Below are positions 15,431-23,753 of a DNA stretch of 64,000 nucleotides, piece after piece. The position numbers and the translations under genes were made by a program. The notes under the pieces were generated by a model that was not told the DNA's origin, searched no databases, and saw only the letters and a program-made list of their open reading frames with translations. Positions within the stretch are counted from its first letter, which is position 1, and each line of letters opens with the position of its first letter. The stretch lies in contig NZ_CP060825.1 of the NCBI RefSeq assembly GCF_014489615.1, positions 2,521,501 through 2,585,500 of the forward strand, in the 5' to 3' direction. The stretch comes from Streptomyces genisteinicus (GTDB taxonomy: Bacteria > Actinomycetota > Actinomycetes > Streptomycetales > Streptomycetaceae).

Positions 15431-17242
15431 TCACCCCGTCGCGGCCGCCGCCGCCCGCCCCGCGACGCGGCCCGAGAAGAGGCAGCCGCCGAGGAAGGTG
15501 CCCTCCAGGGAGCCGTAGCCGTGGACGCCGCCGCCGCCGAAGCCGGCGACCTCGCCGGCGGCGTAGAGGCCGGGGATCGGCTGCCCGGCGGCGTCGAGGA
15601 CGCGGCCGGAGAGGTCGGTCTGGAGGCCGCCGAGGGTCTTGCGGGTCAGGATGTTGAGGCGGACGGCGATCAGCGGGGCCGCGTCCGGGTCGAGGATGCG
15701 GTGGACGGAGGCGGTCCGGCTGAGGGTGTCGCCGGGGTAGGCGAGGGCGTTGCGGATGCCCATCACCTGGAGGTCCTTGGTGTACGGGTTGGCGATCTCC
15801 CGGTCGCGCGCCTCGATCTGCCGCTGGAGGCCGGCGAGGTCGATCAGGTTGTCTCCGGTGAGCCGGTTCATGCCGTGCACCAGCTCGGAGAGCGAGGAGG
15901 CGACGACGAAGTCCTCCCCGTACTTCTTGAAGCGCTCGATCGGCTCGGGCGTCTGCCAGATGCGGGAGAGCAGCATCAGCAGGTCCTTTTTGGTGAGGTC
16001 CGGGTTCTGCTCCGAGCCGGAGAGGGCGAACTCCTTGGCGATGATCTTCTGCGTGGTGACGAACCACGAGTAGTCGTGGCCGCTGGCGGTGATCGACTTC
16101 AGGGTGTGGAGGGTGTCGTAGCCGGGGAGGTCGGGGGCGCCGAAGCGCTTGCCGGTGGCGTCGAACCACATGGAGGACGGGCCGGGCAGGATGCGGATGC
16201 CGTGGCCGGGCCAGATGGGGTCGTAGTTGCGCAGGCCCTCGGTGTAGTGCCACATCCGGTCGGGGTTGACGATCCGGCCGCCCGCGCGTTCGGTGATGCC
16301 GAGCATCCGGCCGTCGACGTGGGCCGGGACACCGGTGATCATGGTCTTGGGCGGGGTGCCGAGACGGGCCGGCCAGTTGCGGCGCACCAGGTCGTGGTCG
16401 GCGCCGATGCCGCCGGAGGTCACCACGACGACCGGCGCGCGGAGTTCGAAGTCGCCGACGACCGTCCGCGAGCTGGGCTTGCCGCGCGCGGCGCCGCTCG
16501 GCTCCAGGACGGCGCCCCGCACGCCGGTGACGGCGCCGCCGCTGGTGATCAGCTCGTCGACCCGGTGCCGGAAGCGGAACGTCACCTTGCCCGCCGCGAC
16601 CGCCTGGCGCACCTTCTTCTCGAAGGGCTCCACGACGGCCGGGCCGGTGCCCCAGGTGATGTGGAAGCGGGGGACGGAGTTGCCGTGGCCGTCGGCGAGT
16701 CCGCCGCCGCGTTCGGCCCAGCCGACGATGGGGAACCACTGCATGCCGAGCCCGGCGAGCCAGGACCGCTTCTCCCCGGCGGCGAAGTCGACGTACGCCT
16801 CGGCCCACTTGCGCGCCCAGTGGTCCGCTCCGCGCGGGTCGTCCACGCCGCGGTCGAAGCGCGCGGTGCCGAGCCAGTCCTGCCAGGCGAGGTCCTTGGA
16901 GTCCTTGACGCCCATCAGGCGCTGTTCGTGGGAGTCGACGAAGAAGAGGCCGCCGAAGGACCAGAACGCCTGGCCGCCGAGGCTCGCCTCGGGCTCCTGG
17001 TCGAGCAGCAGGACCTTGCGTCCGGCCGCGGCCAGTTCCATGGTGGCGACGAGGCCGGCGAGTCCGTGGCCGACGACGATCGCGTCGGCGGACTGCGGTC
17101 CGGCGCCGAAGGCGGGGGCGGCCGAGGCGACCGCGGCGGCGGCGACGGCGCCGCCCGCGACGGTCAGGGCGTGGCGGCGGGTGACGCCGGAGGGGGTGGC
17201 GGGTGCGGTCTGCGATCCGCTGTCTGCGCTGGGGCTCTCCAC
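15431..17242 (-). CDS. Tat-exported FAD-binding dehydrogenase
   Basis: 603 residues from GTG 17242 (GGAAGG nine bases upstream). A twin-arginine signal, 'VTRRHALTVAGGAVAAAAVASA', implies export of a folded flavoprotein. The dinucleotide-binding motif 'DAIVVGHGLAGLVATMELAAAG' follows, with 'LLLDQE' ending the second strand, and a C-terminal 'GLYAAGEVAGFGGGGVHGYGSLEGTFLGGCLFSGR' FAD motif. This is the fumarate reductase/3-ketosteroid dehydrogenase-like flavoprotein family; the substrate is not predictable from sequence. It is divergent from the acyl-CoA dehydrogenase gene, with a 336-bp gap. Confidence 0.88.
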   Translation of the reverse strand: MESPSADSGSQTAPATPSGVTRRHALTVAGGAVAAAAVASAAPAFGAGPQSADAIVVGHGLAGLVATMELAAAGRKVLLLDQEPEASLGGQAFWSFGGLFFVDSHEQRLMGVKDSKDLAWQDWLGTARFDRGVDDPRGADHWARKWAEAYVDFAAGEKRSWLAGLGMQWFPIVGWAERGGGLADGHGNSVPRFHITWGTGPAVVEPFEKKVRQAVAAGKVTFRFRHRVDELITSGGAVTGVRGAVLEPSGAARGKPSSRTVVGDFELRAPVVVVTSGGIGADHDLVRRNWPARLGTPPKTMITGVPAHVDGRMLGITERAGGRIVNPDRMWHYTEGLRNYDPIWPGHGIRILPGPSSMWFDATGKRFGAPDLPGYDTLHTLKSITASGHDYSWFVTTQKIIAKEFALSGSEQNPDLTKKDLLMLLSRIWQTPEPIERFKKYGEDFVVASSLSELVHGMNRLTGDNLIDLAGLQRQIEARDREIANPYTKDLQVMGIRNALAYPGDTLSRTASVHRILDPDAAPLIAVRLNILTRKTLGGLQTDLSGRVLDAAGQPIPGLYAAGEVAGFGGGGVHGYGSLEGTFLGGCLFSGRVAGRAAAAATG

Positions 17243-17578
17243 CAGTGACTGCCTTCCGGGACGGCCGCGGGCACGGCGGGGCACACCCGCGGGAGGGGGG
17301 TGACGTGGTGCGGAGGAGACTGCCGGGGCGGCAAGGGTTACCGACGGTAGCCCATGGTGGGAGAGGTCAGCCAGAGCCGTGCAACGCCTTATTACCGGCG
17401 GGTTCGGATGCGTCCCCAGCGGGACGCGACCGGGCCTGTGGCCACCGGCGGGACCCTGGTGCGGCCGGCCGTGCCCGATGTCACTCTGGACAGGCTCCAC
17501 AACCGCCCGGTAACTTGGACTGAGCAAGCGCTTAGATATACGTGACACAGCCGTGTGACCACTACGAGGGAGGCGTCC
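17243..17578. other. divergent promoter region between FAD dehydrogenase and acyl-CoA dehydrogenase
   Basis: No credible gene: the 63-codon frame at 17354-17545 lacks a ribosome site and family features. Near 17526-17533 lies AAGCGCTT, an 8-bp palindrome in 'GAGCAAGCGCTTAGATATA' just upstream of the acyl-CoA dehydrogenase. It is a plausible operator for a TetR-type lipid regulator (inference). Confidence 0.5.
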
Positions 17579-18736
17579 GTGCGCCGTACCGTTTTCAACG
17601 AGGACCACGAGGCGTTCCGGGACACGATCCGCGCCTTCGTCGAGGCCGAGGTCGTCCCGGTCTACGAGGAGTGGTTCGCGGCCGGTCAGGCGCCGCGCGA
17701 CTTCTACCTGAAGCTCGGCGAGCTGGGCGTCTTCGGCATCAACGTGCCCGAGGAGTTCGGCGGCGCCGGCCTGGAGACCCACAAGTTCGAGGCGATCCAG
17801 TACGAGGAGACCGCCCGTGCCGGCGTCTCCTTCGGCGGCTCCGGCGTGCACGTGCTGCTCGCCCTCCCGTACATCAAGTCCCTCGCCACCGACGAGCAGA
17901 AGAAGCGCTTCCTGCCGAAGTTCGTCTCCGGCGAGGAGATGTGGGCGCTGGCGATGACCGAGCCCGGCACCGGCTCCGACCTCGCGGGCATGAAGACCAC
18001 CGCCAAGCTCTCCGAGGACGGCACCCACTACGTCCTCAACGGCTCGAAGACCTTCATCACCGGCGGCGTCCACGCCGACCGCGTGATCGTCTGCGCCCGC
18101 ACCGACGCCCCGACCGCCGAGGACCGCCGCCACGGCATCTCCCTCTTCGCCGTCGACACCAAGGCGGAGGGCTACTCCGTCGGCCGCAAGCTCGACAAGC
18201 TCGGCCTCAAGGTCTCCGACACCGCCGAACTGGCCTTCGTCGACGTCAAGGTCCCCGTCGAGGACCTGCTCGGCGAGGAGAACAAGGGCTTCTACTACCT
18301 CGGCTCCAACCTGCCCTCCGAGCGCTGGGGCATCGCCTTCGGCGCCTACGCGCAGGCCAAGGCGGCCGTCCGGTTCGCCAAGGAGTACGTGCAGGACCGC
18401 ACGGTCTTCGGCAAGACCGTCGCCTCCTTCCAGAACACCAAGTTCGAACTCGCCGCCTGCCAGGCCGAGGTGGACGCGGCCGAGGCCGTCGCCGACCGCG
18501 CCCTGGAGGCCCTGGACGCCGGCGAGCTGACGGCCGCCGAGGCCGCCTCCGCCAAGCTGTTCTGCACCGAGGTCGCGCACCGCGTCATCGACCGCTGCCT
18601 CCAGCTGCACGGCGGCTACGGGTTCATGAACGAGTACCCGATCGCCCGCCTGTACGCCGACAACCGCGTCAACCGCATCTACGGCGGCACCAGCGAGGTC
18701 ATGAAGATGATCATCGCCAAGGACATGGGTCTGTAA
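17579..18736 (+). CDS. acyl-CoA dehydrogenase
   Basis: 385 residues from GTG 17579, which has GAGGGAGG five bases upstream. Standard acyl-CoA dehydrogenase fold: N-terminal helical domain ('FRDTIRAFVEAEVVPVYEEW'), the FAD-contact signature 'MWALAMTEPGTGSDLAGMKTTA', beta domain 'YVLNGSKTFITGG', and the C-terminal signature 'QLHGGYGFMNEYPIARLYADNRVNRIYGGTSEVMKMIIA'. It oxidises an acyl-CoA at the alpha-beta bond and passes electrons to ETF. It is followed closely by an acyl-CoA thioesterase gene, suggesting a fatty-acid or branched-acyl turnover pair. Confidence 0.92.
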   Translation: MRRTVFNEDHEAFRDTIRAFVEAEVVPVYEEWFAAGQAPRDFYLKLGELGVFGINVPEEFGGAGLETHKFEAIQYEETARAGVSFGGSGVHVLLALPYIKSLATDEQKKRFLPKFVSGEEMWALAMTEPGTGSDLAGMKTTAKLSEDGTHYVLNGSKTFITGGVHADRVIVCARTDAPTAEDRRHGISLFAVDTKAEGYSVGRKLDKLGLKVSDTAELAFVDVKVPVEDLLGEENKGFYYLGSNLPSERWGIAFGAYAQAKAAVRFAKEYVQDRTVFGKTVASFQNTKFELAACQAEVDAAEAVADRALEALDAGELTAAEAASAKLFCTEVAHRVIDRCLQLHGGYGFMNEYPIARLYADNRVNRIYGGTSEVMKMIIAKDMGL

Positions 18737-18749
18737 GTACCGTCGCCCC

Positions 18750-19622
18750 ATGAGCCCTGCACTCGCCGATCTGCTCGATCTGCTCGACCTCGAGCAGATC
18801 GAGCAGAACATCTTCCGCGGCAGCTCCCGGTCCGCCGTCGTCCCCCGGGTCTTCGGGGGACAGGTGGCGGCCCAGGCGCTGGTCGCCGCGGGCCGTACGG
18901 TCCCCGGTGACCGTACGGCGCACTCGCTCCACTCGTACTTCCTGCGCATGGGCGACCCGGGCGCGCCGATCGTCTACACGGTCGACCGCATCCGCGACGG
19001 CCGGTCCTTCACCACCCGGCGGGTCGTCGCCGTCCAGCACGGGCAGCCGATCTTCCACCTCTCGGCGTCCTTCCAGACGTACGAGGAAGGGCTGGAGCAC
19101 CAGGCGGAGATGCCCGCCGCGCCCGACCCGGAGACCCTGCCCAGGGCCGAGGAGATGCTGCCGCGCTACGCGGACCGCTTCGTCGACGCGAGCGTCGTGG
19201 ACCGGATCCTCGAAGCACGGGCGGCGGTCGACCTCCGGTACGCCGGCGAACCGCCGTTCGCCTCGGTCGGCAGCCCCCGCGAGCCGCGCTCGCAGGTCTG
19301 GTTCCGCACCGCGGGGAAGCTCGCCGACGACCCGCTGCTGCACGTCTGCCTCGCCACCTACGTCTCCGACATGACCCTGCTCGACTCGGTGCTGCTCGCG
19401 CACGGCCGGGGCGGCTGGACGGTCGGCGACGTGGTGGGCGCCTCGCTGGACCACGCGATGTGGTTCCACCGTCCGTTCCGGGCCGACGAATGGCTGCTGT
19501 ACGACCAGGAGTCGCCGTCCGCCTCCGGCGGGCGCGGCCTCGGCCAGGCGCGCATCTACACCCGGGACGGGCGTCTCGCCATCTCCGTCATCCAGGAGGG
19601 CGTCGTGCGCGTCCCCCGCTGA
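18750..19622 (+). CDS. tesB: acyl-CoA thioesterase II (TesB family)
   Basis: 290 residues with two hot-dog domains. The N-terminal half has 'FRGSSRSAVVPRVFGGQVAAQALVAAGRTV' and 'AHSLHSYFLRMGDPGAPIVYTVDRIRDGRSFTTRRVVAVQHG', hallmarks of TesB. The C-terminal half has 'LLDSVLLAHGRGG', 'ASLDHAMWFHRPFRADEWLLYDQESPSASGGRGL', with the conserved Asp and catalytic surroundings. It hydrolyses medium- to long-chain acyl-CoA to free acid and CoA. It starts 13 bp after the acyl-CoA dehydrogenase stop, so probably one operon. Confidence 0.93.
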   Translation: MSPALADLLDLLDLEQIEQNIFRGSSRSAVVPRVFGGQVAAQALVAAGRTVPGDRTAHSLHSYFLRMGDPGAPIVYTVDRIRDGRSFTTRRVVAVQHGQPIFHLSASFQTYEEGLEHQAEMPAAPDPETLPRAEEMLPRYADRFVDASVVDRILEARAAVDLRYAGEPPFASVGSPREPRSQVWFRTAGKLADDPLLHVCLATYVSDMTLLDSVLLAHGRGGWTVGDVVGASLDHAMWFHRPFRADEWLLYDQESPSASGGRGLGQARIYTRDGRLAISVIQEGVVRVPR

Positions 19623-19694
19623 CACCGGGCGCCGCGCGCGACGCGCCACGGCCGGTCCGCCGAACGGCCGCGCATCGGGCATACCGTCCCTCGC

Positions 19695-20684
19695 ATGAGC
19701 GAGGCGGACGAGAGGGCCCGGCCCGCCGGGCCCGCAGAGCAGGACCAGCCCGAGAGCGCCTTCACCGTGATCGTCGCGGCGCTCGCCAACCTGGGGATCG
19801 CCGCGGCGAAACTGGTGGCGGGGCTGGTCAGCGGGTCGAGCGCGATGCTGTCCGAGGCGGCGCACTCGCTGGCCGACACGGTCACCGAGGTGATGCTGCT
19901 CGCGGCGGTGAAACGCGGCGACCGGCCGGCCGACGAGGACCATCCGCTCGGGCACGGCCCCGAGCGCTACATCTGGGCGCTGCTCGCCTCGGTCGCGACC
20001 TTCGTCGGCGGCGCGGTCTTCTCCTTCTACGACGGCATCCACTCCCTCACCCACGACGCCGAACCGGGCGACCCGACCCTCGCCTACATCGTCCTGGCCA
20101 TCGCCTTCGCGCTGGAGTCGTACTCGCTGCGCACCGGGCTCCGCCAGGCGCGGGCGGAGGCCCGGCTGCTGCACTACGGCTTCGCCCGCTACCTGCGCCG
20201 CACGCCGGACACGGCCGTGAAGGCCGTGGTGATGGAGGACTCCGCCGCGCTCGTCGGCCTGCTCCTCGCGGCCGGCGGCCTGCTCGGCGGCCAGCTCACC
20301 GGCTCCGGCGTCTGGGACGGCGTGGCCTCGCTGCTCATCGGGGTGCTGCTCGTCTACGTCGCCTGGGTCCTCGGCCGCAGCAACGCCCAGCTCCTCATCG
20401 GCCGCCCGCTCCCGCCCTGCCTCCGGGCACAGGTGCGCGACGAGATCCTGACCGTGCCGCACATCGTGGACGTGCTGGAGCTGACCACCCTCATCCAGGG
20501 CCCGCGCGAGATCCTCGTCGCCGCGAAGGTCGACTTCCGCGACGCGTCCAGCGCCCGGCAGGTGGAGTGGGCCTGCGAGGAGGCCGAGCAGCAGCTGCGC
20601 GAACGGTGGCCGTCCGTGCGCCGCGTCTACCTCGACCCGACGCCGGGACTGGGCGCGCAGCGCCCGGACGGCACGGTGGAGTGA
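19695..20684 (+). CDS. cation diffusion facilitator (CDF) transporter
   Basis: 329 residues with six predicted membrane helices. The first helix pair carries 'LANLGIAAAKLVAGLVSGSSAMLSEAAHSLADTVTEVMLL', with the family's metal-binding pattern (S..L..A.H...D), and 'DHPLGHGPERYIWALLAS' follows, as in ZitB/FieF-like proteins. The C-terminal cytoplasmic domain is present ('PHIVDVLELTTLIQGPREILVAAKVDF'). Such proteins export Zn2+, Co2+ or related ions in exchange for protons; the metal cannot be assigned. It begins 72 bp after the thioesterase gene. Confidence 0.9.
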   Translation: MSEADERARPAGPAEQDQPESAFTVIVAALANLGIAAAKLVAGLVSGSSAMLSEAAHSLADTVTEVMLLAAVKRGDRPADEDHPLGHGPERYIWALLASVATFVGGAVFSFYDGIHSLTHDAEPGDPTLAYIVLAIAFALESYSLRTGLRQARAEARLLHYGFARYLRRTPDTAVKAVVMEDSAALVGLLLAAGGLLGGQLTGSGVWDGVASLLIGVLLVYVAWVLGRSNAQLLIGRPLPPCLRAQVRDEILTVPHIVDVLELTTLIQGPREILVAAKVDFRDASSARQVEWACEEAEQQLRERWPSVRRVYLDPTPGLGAQRPDGTVE

Positions 20685-20698
20685 CGGCGCGCCCCCTG

Positions 20699-20772
20699 CT
20701 CAGGCGGCCGGGGTGCGGGCCCCGCTCAGGCGGCCGGGGTGTGGGCCCCGCTCAGGCGGCCGGGGTGTGGGC
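20699..20772. repeat. 26-bp direct repeat, two full copies plus partial
   Basis: Copies at 20699-20724 and 20725-20750 differ by one base; a third, partial copy starts at 20751. Each unit begins CTCAGGCGGCCGGGGTG. On the minus strand the third copy contains the TGA stop of the HTH remnant, so the repeat is a tandem duplication of that gene's 3' end. Confidence 0.75.
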
Positions 20773-20900
20773 GGTGAAGGACACCTTGGAGGTGTCGCCG
20801 TCCAGCTCCAGGCTGAGCGCCGCGTCGAGGGCACGGGCGAGGCGCGCGAGCAGGGGCAGGGTCGAACCGCCTTCGCCCGGTCGGCTCGCGCGGAGTTCGC
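20752..20900 (-). pseudogene. C-terminal remnant of an XRE/HTH regulator
   Basis: On the minus strand this frame reads 'GGSTLPLLARLARALDAALSLELDG', then a short tail and TGA at 20752. 'STLPLLARLARALDA' is the usual C-terminal end of small XRE antitoxin-like regulators. Upstream of about 20900 the frame loses any resemblance: there is no helix-turn-helix and no plausible start. I read it as the decayed tail of a regulator gene. The tandem repeat of its 3' end supports local rearrangement. Confidence is moderate because only ~30 residues are recognisable. Confidence 0.5.
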
Positions 20901-20975
20901 CCGTGCATCGCCGTGCCTGCAGGGCGCGGCGCGCGGAGGGGTTCGATCCCGGGGAATCCCTCGCACAAGTGAACG

Positions 20976-20999
20976 GTCCCGTCGGACTCTTCGGGACCG
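20976..20999. terminator. stem-loop between HTH remnant and histidine kinase
   Basis: 7-bp stem GGTCCCG/CGGGACC with a 10-nt loop, located 16 bp beyond the stop of the histidine kinase gene, so it may end that transcript. Confidence 0.45.
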
Positions 21000-21014
21000 G
21001 GCCGGACGGCCCGC

Positions 21015-22178
21015 TCAGGCGGGCCCCCGCACCGGGAGTGTCGCCTCGACCAGGAAGCCGCCGTCCGGGGTGGGGGCGGCGGTGAGGGTGCCGCCGAGGG
21101 CGGCGGCGCGGGCGTGGAGGCCCAGGAGGCCCTGGCCGCCGCCGGGTTCGGGGCGGGGGGCGGGCAGCGCGGACGGGCCGTTGCTCACGACGACGCGCAG
21201 GCCGCCCTCCCCGGGACCGATGTCGACGGTTGCGGGGGCGCCGGGTGCGTGGCGGCGGGCGTTGGTCAGGGCCTCCTGGACGATCCGGTACGCGGCGTGC
21301 CCGACGTCCGCCGGGCAGTCGCCGGCCTCCAGCCGGAGCGCCACCGCGCCCGCGGGGCCGAGGAGTTCGTGGAGCCGGTCGAGCCCCGGGCCGAGGTGGT
21401 GCACGGTGTCGCGCAGGTCGGCGGCGGCCCGGCGGCTCAGCGCCCCCAGCTCCCGCGCCTGCCGCCGGTACGCCTCGGAGTCGGCCGCCGCCGCCAGTTC
21501 GGCGCAGCGCAGGCTGATCAGGCTGAGGTGGTGGGCGGCGGTGTCGTGGACGTTGCGGGCGAGGCGCTCCCGCTCGCGCAGGGCCGCCTGCTCGGCGGCG
21601 TGGCGGCGTTCGCGTTCCTGGGAGAGCGCGAGTTCGCCCAGGCGCGCCGCGAGTTCGCGGCGGGCGCGGGCGAGGCGTCCGAGGGCGGCGGGGGCGACGG
21701 CGAGCAGCCCGGAGAGGAGGACGCCCAGCACGGTGTCCGGCACCGTCCACACGTAGTCGCCCAGTCCGCGCCACGGCACGAAGGACACCACGGCGACCGC
21801 CGCCGCTCCCGCCGCGGCGATCCGGCGCGAGCGCTCGGCGGCGGCGAGCGCGTGCAGCGCGGCCATCGCGGGCAGCCACAGCTCGCCGGTGGTGAGCGTG
21901 GGCAGGGCGAGCAGCAGCACGGTCCGGGGGAAGCGCCACCGCAGCGGCAGCAGGCAGGCGACGACGAGTGCCGTGGGCAGCATCCAGCCGGTCAGCGCGA
22001 CCCGGGTCGCGAGGGCCTCGGCGACGCAGGCGGCGACCACGAGCCCTTCGACGGCGTTCGCGCGGGCGCCGCGCGGCCGGTGGCGGGGCTCGCCGGTCCG
22101 CCGGAGCGGGGCGTCCGGACCGGGCAGGGGTGCCTGCGGCCTCCCCGTCCCGGGCGGCGCGTGCGGCCTCCCGGTCAC
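21015..22178 (-). CDS. sensor histidine kinase, NarL/DesK class
   Basis: 387 residues. Hydrophobic helices occupy about residues 45-175 (several membrane spans, no large extracellular domain). A coiled region follows ('ARLGELALSQERERRHAAEQAALRERERLARNVHDTAAHHLSLI') containing the HisKA_3 phospho-acceptor His in 'HDTAAHHL'. The ATPase domain carries 'AYRIVQEALTNARRHAPG' (N-box) and 'GGGQGLLGLHARAAALGG' (G-box). The start GTG 22178 overlaps the stop of the response regulator (GTGA), so the pair is translationally coupled. The signal sensed is unknown. Confidence 0.9.
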   Translation of the reverse strand: MTGRPHAPPGTGRPQAPLPGPDAPLRRTGEPRHRPRGARANAVEGLVVAACVAEALATRVALTGWMLPTALVVACLLPLRWRFPRTVLLLALPTLTTGELWLPAMAALHALAAAERSRRIAAAGAAAVAVVSFVPWRGLGDYVWTVPDTVLGVLLSGLLAVAPAALGRLARARRELAARLGELALSQERERRHAAEQAALRERERLARNVHDTAAHHLSLISLRCAELAAAADSEAYRRQARELGALSRRAAADLRDTVHHLGPGLDRLHELLGPAGAVALRLEAGDCPADVGHAAYRIVQEALTNARRHAPGAPATVDIGPGEGGLRVVVSNGPSALPAPRPEPGGGQGLLGLHARAAALGGTLTAAPTPDGGFLVEATLPVRGPA

Positions 22179-22825
22179 GGGGCGGCCGTCCGGTGGACGG
22201 TCGCCGCGAGGGCGACGCGGCTGTCGACGCCGAGCTTGCGCTTCATCGCGCCGATGTGGGTCTTGACCGTGGTCACGCCCATGCCGAGGCAGGCGGCGAT
22301 GTCGGCGTTCGGCAGACCGGCCGCGATCAGGGTGAGCACCTCGCGTTCGCGGTCGGTGAGGACGTCGAGCAGGCCGGGCCCGGCGGGCGGGGCCGGCGCC
22401 GCGGGGGTCCGGGCGGTCCAGCCGGCGAGGACGGCGGCACTGCCCGGCGGGGTGCAGACCACCCCGCCGGCCGCGAGCAGCCGCACGGCGTCGGTGAACA
22501 GCCGGGGCTCCATGGTCTTGAGCAGGAATCCGGACGCGCCCTGCCGCAGGGCCTGCTCCAGGTGGTCGGCGGTGTCGAGCGCGGTGAGCATGGCGACGGC
22601 GGGCGGCGCGGGCAGGGCGCGCAGGGCGGGCAGCACGACGCCGATGCCGTGCGCGCCCGGCATGTCGACGTCCAGCAGCACCAGGTCGGGGGCGAGCGCC
22701 CGGGTCGCGTCGACCGCGGCGGGGCCGTCGCAGTCCCCCACGACGTGCAGCCGCTCGTCGTGGCCGAGGACGCTCCGGAGCGCGGCACGGACGAGTTCCT
22801 CGTCGTCGACGACGAGGACCCGCAC
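22175..22825 (-). CDS. response regulator, NarL/FixJ class
   Basis: 216 residues from GTG 22825. The receiver domain has 'VRVLVVDDEELVRAAL' (acidic pocket), phospho-acceptor Asp in 'DLVLLDVDMPG', Thr/Ser in 'AMLTALD' and Lys in 'GFLLKTMEP'. A LuxR-type DNA-binding domain follows: 'LTDREREVLTLIAAGLPNADIAACLGMGVTTVKTHIGAMKRKLGVDSR'. It is co-transcribed with the kinase, with a 4-bp overlap. The target is unknown; the divergent small membrane protein gene (23065) is one possibility. Confidence 0.92.
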   Translation of the reverse strand: MRVLVVDDEELVRAALRSVLGHDERLHVVGDCDGPAAVDATRALAPDLVLLDVDMPGAHGIGVVLPALRALPAPPAVAMLTALDTADHLEQALRQGASGFLLKTMEPRLFTDAVRLLAAGGVVCTPPGSAAVLAGWTARTPAAPAPPAGPGLLDVLTDREREVLTLIAAGLPNADIAACLGMGVTTVKTHIGAMKRKLGVDSRVALAATVHRTAAP

Positions 22826-23064
22826 CGGCCTCGAGTCGTAGGGCAAAGGTCGTCCTGTGGTCGGAATCCTCACGGGGCCGCGGCTGCGAACCTGGATGCA
22901 GATCCTAGGCCGCCACGAACGGCCGTACGGATCGCCCGGGGCGCGAGGGTCTTTCGTGCGGATCCGACCTGATCCGTGCGCGGGCCCCGGACCGCACCCC
23001 GGGCACAGCGCGCACCCCGGATGCCGTTCCGGCCGCCGGGCCGACCGACGAGAGGAACGGGGCG

Positions 23065-23379
23065 GTGGGCGTGGAGGAGGTCCGGGCCGAGGAGGAACCG
23101 CCGGGCGGCGGCACGACGCCCGGCGCGGCCCGCGGGCCCGCCCGATGGGCACGTGCCCCGCGCGGCGAGCGCATGCTGTGGATCGCCGCCGGGGCCGTGC
23201 TGGTCCTGGGCACCGTGGCGATGCTGCTGGGCATCCGCCACTGGGCGGCCGGCTTCGACACCGGCGTCCGCTACGGCGTCGGGATCGCCCTGCGCGGCGC
23301 GATGTTCCTGATGCTGCTGGGCGGCACGTACTGCGTGGTGCGCGGCAGCCGGCGTGACCAGGGCGGACCGGAGCGGTAG
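23065..23379 (+). CDS. small two-helix membrane protein
   Basis: 104 residues from GTG 23065. A hydrophilic N-terminus (~36 residues, Pro/Gly/Ala-rich) is followed by two predicted membrane helices ('MLWIAAGAVLVLGTVAMLLGI' and 'YGVGIALRGAMFLMLLGGTYCVV') and a short basic tail. AGAGG lies about 11 bases upstream. It is divergent from the response regulator and may be its target. No family recognised. Confidence 0.65.
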   Translation: MGVEEVRAEEEPPGGGTTPGAARGPARWARAPRGERMLWIAAGAVLVLGTVAMLLGIRHWAAGFDTGVRYGVGIALRGAMFLMLLGGTYCVVRGSRRDQGGPER

Positions 23380-23753
23380 CGGCTCCGCCCGGCGGAGGCG
23401 TGGCGCGGGCTTCGTCCGCGTGCGGGGCCCGACCCGACCCCGCGGCGCGCCCGGCGAGCGCGACAGGCGCCCCGGGAGGCCCGCACCACGCCCTGGAGGC
23501 GGCCCGGCCGGCACGGCGGGCCGTCCCCGCACCCGGAGGAGGACCGAGCGGTCCGGCTCCTCCGGCGGTCCGGTCCGTGCGGAGCGGCGGCTCCGCACGG
23601 ACCGGAGACCGGACTGTCCGGGAGACCGGCGCCCGCCCGGCGGGCGGCCGATACCGCCCCGGGCGGACCCTCGTGGCGTCCCCCATGCGCCACGATGCTC
23701 CGTCCGGGGCCACCCGGGCCCGGCCCCGCCCCGGGGCGTCCGCGGGGCGCCCG
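23380..23753. other. intergenic region with convergent terminator
   Basis: 374 bp without a credible gene between two convergent genes. It contains the strong stem-loop at 23571-23604 and otherwise GC-rich sequence with no motif I recognise. Confidence 0.55.
23571..23604. terminator. bidirectional terminator stem-loop
   Basis: Perfect 15-bp stem (23571-23585 with 23590-23604) and a GGCG tetraloop, between the convergent small membrane protein and phosphatase genes. Confidence 0.75.

Noticed and set aside
17354..17545. 63-codon frame between the FAD dehydrogenase and acyl-CoA dehydrogenase
   Set aside because: No ribosome site, no recognisable sequence, and it overlaps the likely promoter region.
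20930..20980. tRNA T-arm-like GGTTCGATCCC, suggesting an att or tRNA remnant
   Set aside because: The flanks do not form T-stem or acceptor pairing and no other tRNA arms are present.
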